Positions 35,201-45,019 of a stretch of DNA of 64,000 nt are shown here, in pieces. Numbering within the stretch: the first letter of the stretch is position 1; each line of letters begins with the position of its first letter. This stretch comes from Cladocopium goreaui (Eukaryota; Sar; Dinophyceae; Suessiales; Symbiodiniaceae): NCBI GenBank assembly GCA_947184155.2, contig CAMXCT020001411.1, positions 62,001 through 126,000 of the forward strand. Direction: 5' to 3'. The notes beneath the pieces are model-generated. The model had not been told where the DNA came from and ran no database searches. It saw only the letters and a program-made list of their open reading frames with translations. A program made the position numbers and the translations under genes.

Positions 35201-36268
35201 GAAGGTGCTTCAGCTTTTGCGTTTGAAGCAGCTGCACAACGGAGTGTTCCTCAAGGCAGGCTACTGCAGGGAAGCTTAGTAGAAGTAAAGAGTTCCTGTG
35301 TTCGGCCACAGGTGAACAAGCCAATTCTGAACATGCTGAAGCTGGTGCAGCCTTACGTGACCTACGGCTTCCCTTCCCTGAAGACCGTGAGGGAGCTGAT
35401 CTACAAGCGCGGCTTCGGCAAGGTCTGCAACTCAGAAAGTCAGAGAAAGTTAGACAGCCAGAGTCTTCTGGTGCAGTGCATGATGACACGCAGTCCATTT
35501 GTAAGTGAAGGTCAGCAAGCAGCGCATCCCTCTGAGCTCCAACGACATCATCTCTGAGAGCCTGGGCAAGTCGCATGGCCAGCACCTATTCGACAAGTTT
35601 CCTCTCCGGCTCATGTGTTCAGATTTCCTTTCTTCATTTCAAATCTCTGCAAGATCTGCAAGATGAGTGTCCCATTGCTGCCGCAAGTGGTTGCAAACAA
35701 GGCACGGCATCCACGGAGTGGAGGACATCATCCACGAGATCTACACCGTCGGCCCAAACTTCAAGCAGGTCAGGGTGTTGGATGCATCTCTTTTCCGCAC
35801 CTCTTTTCTATTCTGGGAAAGCATGACCAGGGTGTTGCTGTGGGAAGGTCTCCAACTTCTTGTGGCCCTTCAAGCTCTCCTCCCCCAAGGGCGGCTTCAT
35901 CAACAAGCGTCCCGGGCTCAGACGGTCTCAAGCTGTGATGGCTCCAGAACCACCATGCGACTTCTCTAGGCCACGGCTTCTGCGAAGCCCGTGGTGGTGA
36001 TTGGGGCAATCGCGAGGACTCATCGTATTTTCTCTTGTCAACATCTGCATTGATTACCTTCAGATCATCACAGGATCATGTCAGATCATCATTTATTTTC
36101 ATCTATAGTAGACCCCCAAGATAGAAAAGTACATCATTACCAACATTATTAACCACTTACTAAAGTTACTTTTCCATTTCTTTGTGCTGATTGCTACATC
36201 TGTTTAATGTGACCGGCCATTTTTTCGCGCAGGAGCTGATCAACGACCTCTTGAGGCGAATGAATTGA
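32221..36268 (+). CDS. RPL7: 60S ribosomal protein L7 (uL30), tandem copy 2
   Basis: Second intact L7 gene, 286 bp downstream of copy 1. Exons: 32221-32247 (MAERYAISK), 32548-32622, 33139-33180 ([14 protein letters not shown]), 34071-34115, about 34447-34532 ([20 protein letters not shown]), 34992-35050 ([19 protein letters not shown]), 35201-35255, 35312-35422 ([20 protein letters not shown]), 35511-35569, 35702-35768, 35848-35908, 35970-36016, 36233-36268 ([14 protein letters not shown]). The proteins of the two copies are nearly the same, but most introns differ in length and sequence. Inferred 5' dinucleotides for introns 1-12: GC, GC, GC, GA, GA, GT, GC, GT, GT, GT, GT, GA. In exon 5 the frame stays open back to an acceptor at 34418, so this copy may carry a short insertion ([10 protein letters not shown]). 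Both copies look functional. Confidence 0.95.
32325..32472. repeat. (CATA)n microsatellite in RPL7 copy 2 intron 1
   Basis: tatata, then acatatacat, then catacata repeats in the first intron of copy 2. The IHTHTH- and VCVCV-type open frames here are artefacts. Confidence 0.9.
32870..33125. repeat. Tandem short repeats in RPL7 copy 2 intron 2
   Basis: Five copies of atatgttttaat (32878-32932), then repeated ataacccattaa and agatcccatta words (33003-33115), just before the exon 3 acceptor at 33138. Confidence 0.8.
33891..33987 (+). repeat. 97-bp dispersed element, copy 2 (RPL7 intron)
   Basis: Reverse complement of 7116-7212 with one mismatch seen (g/t at the eighth base before the word GAACATCC). 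It lies in intron 3 of RPL7 copy 2 and has no counterpart in intron 3 of copy 1, so it probably inserted after the gene duplicated. Confidence 0.85.
35312..35919 (+). repeat. Homogenised block, RPL7 copy 2 (exons 8-11 with introns)
   Basis: Partner of 30266-30893. Exons and introns 8-10 are almost identical between copies, while the flanking introns 7 and 11 are unrelated beyond the block edges. Confidence 0.9.
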
Positions 36269-37100
36269 GATCAACGACGGCCCTTGGAGATGTGCGAAAG
36301 AGGGGCGTCGTTGGGTGGCGGGTGGATCGAAACTGATGGTGAACTTTGTAAATATGTAATTATATATATACATAATATATATATATAGATTATTATGTAC
36401 TGAAAAGAGTTCCTTATAGAATTATGAACGTGACATTTGCTGTATGGATATTTTAAAGACATGTTTCTTTTTTTGAACAAACATTCACGAGGGAGCTCCC
36501 ATTTGGAACATGTTGCACAATCTGTGCTTCGGCTGTTGACATTTTATCAGGCCACGTGGATCATGGATTTACCAGCAACAATGCTTGAAACGTGCGATCT
36601 GTAGAGATACTGACATGTTCCCTACAAAAGCTTGCCATGCCTGTGTGCTGAAACATGACTGGAAGAAAGCACAACAATTCTTGGAATGTTTTGCGTTTTT
36701 TGGGAAGAGGGAATAAAATTGAAGCATTCTCCGGCACCCAAATGTGATATGCAACTGGAAGTTCTGCCGCCTTTGAATCACATTTTCTTGGCTCTAGCTC
36801 CGGCGAACTTGGAACACGGATGTTTTAAACGAACTTTTCAGCCATTCAGCGTTTGAATCTCCATTTTCAATTCTTTTGCTGCTTGGAACTTTTCTATAAG
36901 TACTTATGATCCAGTTGAAACTTGGCTATTTGAAGCAATCAAACACACACACACACCCACACACACACACCCACACAGTTTTGACAAGAATTATTTCAAT
37001 ACGAAATATCACCACGTAGATTTTGAAGGCTGACGAAACCGGTGTGCGATGGACGTGTGGCACTTAGTAGCCAAAATGATTTGAAATTTGATTCGATGTG
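36269..37100 (+). other. Spacer between RPL7 copy 2 and the MYND gene
   Basis: Contains an AT repeat (36360-36395) and a CA/CCCA tract (36944-36976). No exon could be supported, although the first exon of the MYND gene may lie here. Confidence 0.4.
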
Positions 37101-38009
37101 ATCAGCTTCGGTTCTCTGAAGGCTCTTCAATGCGCATATTGCGGCACCATCGAGGTCTTGATTGATGGGTTGGTTGAATTGCTCACGTGGGTTGGCTCAA
37201 TTGCGCACACCTAATGTGCTTGCCCACCCGGCAGGATGTGGACTATGTGTGCAGCCGATGCAATTCTTGCTTCTATTGTTCTGAAGATTGCCAACGGAAG
37301 GATCGGGCTGGACATGTTTGATCATGTTTGGTACAGTGGGGTGTTGTGATCCAGTTGGTTCATGCCGGTCTATACCCAGGCATGCTCTAACTTGCCAACA
37401 TGTCATTTTTGGTTGGTGGGGACCTGAATTTTGCTGCAGGATTGGAGGCAACATCGAGAGGGCTGCTTTGAGCAGTCTGTGAACGGAGAAACCAACGGTG
37501 ACAGCAAGACCGACACCGACACCATCATCCTGGGCGATTCTGAAGAGGATGCGGAGGAGGAGTCAGAAGAGGAAAGTGAAGCGTCCCAAGAGTTTCAGCA
37601 TGACAGAGGAGAGGAGGAAGAAACCCAAGAGGTTTGTGATGCATCAGAAGATGAGGCAACGGGTAGGGATGAAGGCGGAGAGGAAGCAATGCAGCAAAAT
37701 GAACAGGATGCACAGGACGAACAGGACGAACAGGAGGGACAGGAGGAACAGGAGGAACAAGACGAACAGAACGAACAGAACGAACAGGATGAACAGGATG
37801 AGCAGGATGAGCAGGATGAAGATGCTGATGAGGTGGAAGAAGTCCAAGATGAAAGAGCAGAAGTGTCTGAAGAAACGGACAACTCGGAGAGCGAAGACGG
37901 AGAAGACGGAGAAGATGGAGAAGATGTAACTGATGCAAGGCTTGAATGTCTGGGTATAGTACAGGGGCGGACAATTCTTGACCCCCAAAGTTCAAATTGG
38001 AGGGTTTAA
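37101..38009 (+). CDS. MYND zinc-finger protein with acidic Asp/Glu/Gln repeat tail
   Basis: A MYND finger (a Zn-binding protein-interaction module) is assembled from three exons. 37101-37154 gives LKALQCAYCGTIE; 37235-37300 gives DVDYVCSRCNSCFYCSEDC plus QRK; from 37440 comes DWRQHREGC. The spacing C-x2-C-x9-C-x2-C-x4-C-x3-C-x7-H-x3-C fits MYND. The intron at 37301-37439 starts GA and ends AG; the one at 37155 starts GT. The last exon then runs to the stop at 38009. It is very acidic: EEDAEEESEEESE, then about 12 repeats of DEQ/NEQ/EEQ (near 37700-37815), then SEDGEDGEDGED. Such tails occur in chromatin-binding and scaffold proteins, but no function can be assigned. The start exon was not identified; 37101 is only the first supported position. 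Confidence 0.75.
37700..37915. repeat. GAACAGGAC-type coding repeat (Asp/Glu/Gln)
   Basis: Nine-base words gaacaggac, gagcaggat and gaacagaac, in frame with the MYND exon, followed by three gaagacgga units. Only triplet-compatible changes are seen, which supports coding use. Confidence 0.8.
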
Positions 38010-38315
38010 GACTCCATGTCCATGTGGATATGGCTCAAAATGATTGACAATTAAACAATTTCATGATTTGATGCTAAACATTACCTGATATTTGTGGGTC
38101 TAGTGGCAGCACATTTTTACCTCATACAGTACTTGGAGGAACATTCCACTTAGGAACTGGTTTGCTACCATGCTTATAACTTTTTTGACCCATTTTTGCA
38201 TGCGAAAGTCCGACTTAGGGGAATCATTATTTACCACTTACTCATCATTAGTTGAATAGATTAGCAATTTATGGCATTTTATCCCAGTCAACAACTTACC
38301 AAGTGGAATACCCTC

Positions 38316-38406
38316 TGGTAAACTAACATAGCTATGGTAAATCACCATTTTTAATGGGAAAACTCACTATAAATGGGCCATTTTCAATAGCTATGTTAAA
38401 TTACCA
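38316..38406. repeat. 91-bp foldback element
   Basis: The left arm tggtaaactaacatagctat pairs with the complement of the right arm atagctatgttaaattacca with two mismatches. The arms resemble those of the element in the TIM50 intron at 20043-20156. Repeats of accaagtggaat extend just outside both arms. Confidence 0.7.
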
Positions 38407-38884
38407 AGTGGAATAAATGACAAGAAATCCATCCAGAAATCCACCATTCCGTGGACCGCGGAACTTTGAAAATTTCGCAGGTCAGAGCGGTCAGAGCGGT
38501 CAGAGCGGTCGGATCAGGATGGGATGGCGGACTCGAGGCAACGGTTGAATCCCAGAATATCCCAGATTTGATCTAGAACGACTAAGGAATGACTCAGGAA
38601 TGACTATAATTTGACTTTTTTTTGGGGGCATATGATTTGCATTGATTTGCCAAGTTCTGGTGATCGCTAACGATCATTAGGATCTCTAAGTGATCTGTTG
38701 ATCATCATTCTGCATAGTGATGGCCACAACTTGGGGGCCCTTTGTGGGCTTGGGATGTGGTTTAGTTTGAAGAATCGGGGGAAAACTCCAACATCTTTTA
38801 AGAGTTCCGTCAAAAACCCGGATTTGCGTTTTTGCAGGGTTTTGAGACATTATCCCACCACTTTTTTAGTATATATTATATTCG

Positions 38885-39960
38885 TCTCAAGAAGCCGTCC
38901 TGCACCTAACTGCGGCTGTTGAAGTGCTTGCTTTTTCAATTTTGATTGGCCCTGCGCAGTGAACGATAGTAGAAACCTTCGAATTAGCTATCGTTTTTAT
39001 TGACTCCCGCACATAGACCGATAACCAACACCTTTTACTTAAGATATCCTTGCTTATACTATTTAGCTGACCCTTCGCAAAGACCGATAACCAAAATCTC
39101 TCCATCCAGTGCTGTCATGATGGACATTTTGCATAGTGTTCTGTATGACGTGGATGCTCTCAGCAAAACCGCCATTGTGGAAATCATTCCTGGCTAGCCT
39201 GTAGTCGTGTGGAGCCAGCCATACACAGCAAGGAAATGTTTTTCTTTAATACGTTAGCACGTGCACTTTTTGTTTCTTGGCCGTGGCCCCGAACGATAAC
39301 CTGAACGATAACCGAACGATAACCAAAAATCCAATTCTAGGGCTATAGGCAAAGCAGAGCCCGGTTTCAAGATGAATGTTGTGACTGGACATTCCACATA
39401 GAACGTGGCTGTGATTCGCGGATGTGAAAGACACATTGAGTAATCCTGAGATGCTTTTTACGCCGTAATTTCCACAAGCAGGTCGGTGCAAGAACAAAGT
39501 GCCTGTGAGATGCTTTCCACCTTCATTCGAGCTTGTGCAAAAAAGTGCAAAACCAACCTGCTCGTGAGATGTTTCCCACAGTTTGGCCACAGCACCGGAG
39601 AGCAAATGCATCCAAAAAATATACTGTCAGTGAGATGCGCCCGCCCCATGAGCGCGCAGCAGCCATGGCCCATCCACAGCCCCTAAGGATCTTCCACAGT
39701 CCAAGTGCAACGCAAGGGTGCAAGACCCTTGCCAAGACAGATAAACAGCAGCACACAACTCTGAAATAAGTATGCCCCAATGCCGCCACTCTTCCAAAGA
39801 TGTTGACTATTTCCATGGCATTTCCAAATGTTCCGCACCTATTTCTGAACCTCAAGTATTTTTTTTGCTTAAATCCAACATCGGACACGAACGATAACCC
39901 ACTTAAAACCATATCAATTTCCAAGAAGCCGTCCCGCATCAGAGTTGTACGATCCAAACG
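38885..39960. repeat. Field of CGATAACC / AAGAAGCCGTCC repeats
   Basis: The word (a)ccgataaccaa or gaacgataacc occurs at about 39018, 39083, 39292, 39303, 39313 and 39890, three of them in tandem near 39290-39325. The 5' flank aagaagccgtcctgca at 38888 recurs as aagaagccgtcccgca at 39923, and gtgagatgctttcc-like words repeat near 39507, 39563 and 39630. It looks like a decayed repeat cluster without coding signal. Confidence 0.6.
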
Positions 39961-41454
39961 AGAGTATTCAATTTTTTCATTAGGTTTTTGACATCCATCT
40001 TTTAAAATTTTTATTTTTCATCATTTTCCCCATTAAAGTAATTCACAACATCACATGCGTTTAATTTTGAACAAAACCACATCCCATGATTGTTGGTGAG
40101 ATCCTCATGATATCCCCATGGTTGGGAGGTTGATAGGTTGCTCTTGTTGAATGGAGGAATGGGAACATCATCTCATTGGTATATGATAGGGATAAAGTAT
40201 GATAAATCATATACTTTATCATAGATTTTCACTACCATAACCATATAAACATACTTTCTGTATAAACTGTTTCACCTAGATTTTAGAATCAAGTTTCATG
40301 CGGGGTCTCCAGCATTGGATGAAAATCTATAGGACCACCTTATCATTGCTGGGAAAAAACCAGCCGTTCCGCTGTGTCCAGGCAATCCAACTCCGCAGTG
40401 GGGAAACTTTGTGGATTTGGCCCATTGGCTGATTTGCAGGCTTGGATTGGGCCTTGACAGAGTGGCATGGGCTGATTTTGGAATTTCCATAATTTTCATA
40501 ATTTTAGACAGAACATCGATGAAGACACCAGCTTCCAAGAATCACGTTCCTGCAGTAGACTTGCAGAAGTTCAGATGATTCAGATGATTCAGATGACCAA
40601 CTCAATGGGTTGGATTGTTCCACTGGCTTGCAGGCAGGCATTAAGATGGAAGCTTATTTTCGTCTTCCAGATGGCAAGCAAAGCTTCAGCCCCTTCGATG
40701 GAGAGTGCCAGGAGACCCCGATTGGGGTATTTGTGGTCTCCAAATTTAGATTGAAATGAATAAGAGACGGCAGTCAATTAGCGTGACAACCTAATTTCCT
40801 ACGGCAGCTTTTCCAGGAATTTCCAAGAATCACATGTCGGATTGTGCCTCAAAATCTTCTTAACATGGGACGGTCTGCTGCCTGGTCATCAAGCAGCGAG
40901 GAGAGTTTTGCGTCGGGAGTGGATGTCCTTTTTGATTTTGGCATCGTGCAGCACATTCCATGGACCTGGATCACCTCCGTGAATGGCGTGCTGGTCTTCG
41001 ACAAGGTGCGATTGACAAAGAACCGGTGGAGGTGTTTGAGCCCACCAAAAACCAGGTTGAAAGGTGGAGAATGATTTGAATCTCAACATGAATCTTCTTG
41101 GCAAGAAAACTGAAGGCATAAGCAGATCTATGGAATCGTTTCTCAAACTGTGTTTGTGTGTGTTGTCCGAACATGGTTAATCTACCTCAAATTTTGTTAT
41201 CAAATAATGGGACGGATGATTGTCTAATCCATATTTTCTTGACACATAGATTTTCAGACAAACTCACAACATATTCTTGGTTGTATCCTCATTATATGTG
41301 CATGATATTCCCAATATGGTTGGTTTAACACCACTGTTTTGTGGTAAAGTTCCAGATTTTGCTTATATTATTCAGCCAACCAAAAAGGAATGTTTTTCCC
41401 CAAAATATCATCGCTTTCATGCTCTTGATTTTTGGCTGGAGTCCCCTCCCTGGG

Positions 41455-44400
41455 TGGATTTCCCCATGCCCAGCCGCTCCCAGGAGAATGAAGTCCCGCA
41501 GAGCTCCGCACCGGCGGAAGTTCACACGACGACAGCTTCCAGTGGGTCGGAGGACGCCGCACCTGGGGTAACTACCCCCATTGTCATCAAACACGGCTGG
41601 GAATTCCATGGAGATTTGTGAAGTAAATGGAGTTTTTTTTTTTAAATAGCTGGGAAAATCATGAGGGAAACTTCCGTCAGGTTTGATTACCAGAAGGTAA
41701 AGGGGAAGAGGACCTTGGAAACCATCGATTTACGGGCCAAATCTTCGGGTTTAATGTCAACTGGCTTAGTTTCATTAGGAACATATGGTATTATATATTA
41801 TGAGTTTATATGAGCCACAGATTGAGGGTTCCTTCAACGCCAATTCTGGGATTTCCCGACTTTGTTGATTGAAGACGATCCCCATCTGGGAGGAGCAAGG
41901 TGAAGCGCATGAGAAAAAGGAGGAACTCCGAATGCAAAAGGAAGAACAGGAGAAGAGACACCAACTTCTCAGGCCCAGCTGACCAAACCCCGTTTTTTTG
42001 TTAATCCCTGCCACTTCAATGTTGTTGTCCTGTGCTTTTGCTGGTTGTATCCCTCATTCTGTATGGCAAGATTTGAGGCCAGAGATTTCTGGGTAACCCT
42101 ACGACTTGACCTCCCAAGAAGGATTTGGATCAGTTTTTTTTGTGGCAAAACCATGCCAATCCCATGGTTGAAATTTGCTACATATTGAACATCATTTACA
42201 GTACCATATATGGACACACACACACACATTTTGCTACACACATCAGATACGTGGTTATAATTTAGAATACAGCATATCCCAGGCCATTACATTCCATTAC
42301 AATAGTATCCGGTTCTATCCCCATTTCATTTCATTGGTTTAACCCCAATTATTCCTGGTTGAGAATCCCAGTGGTCTGATATCCGTGATCTTCCACACCA
42401 GACTGGGCAAGTACCTGCAGACCAAGACCATGCACCGTTTCCGCCGCGATGCCCGTGGCATCCGCCGTGAACACGCGGAACGGGTGAAGCAGCAGGAGGA
42501 GGAGCAACAAAGAAAGGCGAGGACCGGCTGCTTCACGGACGTTCGATGGGTTTGGGTTTGGGACCATGAATTCAGAAAAGAAACAAAAGATGGGACATAT
42601 CATCATGTAGAATCAAGGCACATGGGGTGTTGAACCGACAAAAGGGTCAGTTGCCAAATGTTTGGGGATGCGTCAAGAGTCAAGGTCCAGGGAACCCCAA
42701 AGACTTGACTTGACCCATGCCGGCCCATGCACATTTGAAGGATGAGCAAAATCCTCCTAAATAAGGTAAAGAAAGCCGAATCATTTGGTAAACCATGGTA
42801 AACCCATAAACCATCCCAAAAACACCATAAATGGATGGTCTAAAACCATCCCCAAATGGTAGTTTTATTGTTGGGGTTCCAACATCATGTTTCAAATGGG
42901 ATCATCCTCCATTTGCATCCACTTACAGGTGATTTCCCCAGAACTTCTGCCAGGAAGATGAGTTGCGCCGAAAAGAAGAGGACCAGTTGAGTCTTTTTCG
43001 CTTCAGATTTGCTAATGAAGTTTCAAGATGGAAGGCTCTTGTCATCCAACTTTTCCAACTTTTTCTCCACATTTCTCCGACATTTTCTTCCCTGTTGCAT
43101 CCTTTTCTTCGTTTTTTGCTGGAACCCCCTTCCATGACCTCAGCCGGTCCGGTCCGGCGTCCCGGCCCGGCCAGGAACAGAGACGTCGAGAGCAGCAAGA
43201 GCAGCAAAGGACGCTTCAAACATCAGTTTTTTCTCAGGAAATGTGGTTCAAAAGGACAGTAGTTCAACCCAAAAATCATGAATTGGTCATGAAATGTCAT
43301 GAAATGTCATGAATCACCAATATCATCCAATATATATATATATATATATATCTATGATTATTGATCAGCAAGCAATAATATATTTATTCTGGTAAAGATG
43401 TTCATCAAGAATCAAATCCCAAGATTGCCAAGATTGCATGATGGGTGTGAGTGAATATCCATTATCTCACGATATCTACGATATCTTGATTGGCTTACTC
43501 AAGCACATCCAAATTTGATTAGGTCCCTTGGTAAATGGAATTTACCAATTTGAGTGAGTTTGTGGCCAGCAGGAAAGCCAAGGAAGAGAAGGAAGCCCGA
43601 CGCAAGTCCCAGCCTTGAATGTGGGTCAGGTTCAGTTTGAAGCAGTTGAACTGGAATTTCGTCAAGGTATACATGGGTCCATGTGAAGGAACCGGCCGGG
43701 CCAGGCATATTGTCAGTCAATTTTGCTAAGAGAAGCTCAACTAACGTGGCTCAAATCTTCTTGGTTTGGTGCAGAAAGCCAGGATGACGAAACTTTCTTA
43801 GATTGCCAGACTTGGCATCATGGAAAATATGGAGGACAGTACAAATTTGCATGGTAGAAAACATGATATCCTGTAGATTTTTCCCTCAGATACAACCCAG
43901 ACATGGTCGCTCAGGGCGGAAGAAGAACGCCGTTTGGCCATCGAAGAAAAACGGCGAGAGAAGCTCGAAGCGAAGGTGGAAGGGCCTGCGAAGCCTCAAG
44001 GGGAAAATTGATTCATCCAAGAAGGGTTTTGAAACCTAAGAAGAGGAGTCACTTCAGCTTGAGTTTCAAGGGGATCAATGATGATATTTATTGATTAGCA
44101 TTCTCCACATTTTCTCTAGTTTGATAGGTTGAAGCTTCTACCAGCCACAGGCCTTGCTGGCGAAGCAAGAAGCGGAGCGGCAGGCGAAACCCTTGTGGAA
44201 AGTGATGTATATGTTCTTTTTCTTGGGGGTTATTGTAACCTGGAATAGGATTTGTAGGGTACCCGAACGACTATGCTGTTCAGCCATGGTGTGATTCAAC
44301 CATCCAGAGAAATCCACATATGTCCAAGTATCAATCTAGAATAACCATTCACGTATGGACGTATATAACATATCCAAATACCACAATATATGCAGCAAAC

Positions 44401-44945
44401 TATTGTATATGATATCATTACATTACATTACTTTTCATTTACATTTACATTACATTACATTACTTTTCATTTACATTTACATTTACATTTTATTTACATT
44501 TACATTTACATTACATTGCATTACATACCATCCATACATCCATCCATATATCCATCCATCCATATATCCATCCATACCATACCATACCATACCAGACCAC
44601 ACCACACCACACCATGCCATACCATCCCATGCCATGCAATGCCATGCCATGCCATGCCATACGTACCATACCATACCATATCCATACCCATACACATACA
44701 CATACCCATACCCATACACATACCATACACATACAGATACACATACGCATACACATACACATACACATACCCATACCCATACCCATACTCATACCATACC
44801 CATACCATACCCATACCCATACCCATACACATACACATACCCATACACATACACATACACATACACATACCATACACATACACATACACATACCCATACA
44901 CATACACATACCCATACCCATACCCATACCCATATACATACCCAT

Positions 44946-45019
<74 letters not shown>

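Larger units (their letters stand above)
38010..41454. other. Repeat-rich spacer between the MYND and coiled-coil genes
   Basis: No recognisable domain. Possible exon-like stretches are about 39112-39196 (MDILHSVLYDVDALSKTAIV) and 40873-41070 (SSSEESFASGVDVLFDFGI). These may be first exons of the downstream gene, but I cannot connect them. Other content is the elements listed separately, a threefold ggtcagagc repeat at 38478-38510 and AT-rich sequence. Confidence 0.4.

Noticed and set aside
37525-37995. Minus-strand Leu/Pro/His- and Ser/Cys-rich frames opposite the acidic tail
   Set aside because: Shadow of the Asp/Glu/Gln repeat of the MYND gene, whose + frame continues directly from the zinc finger.
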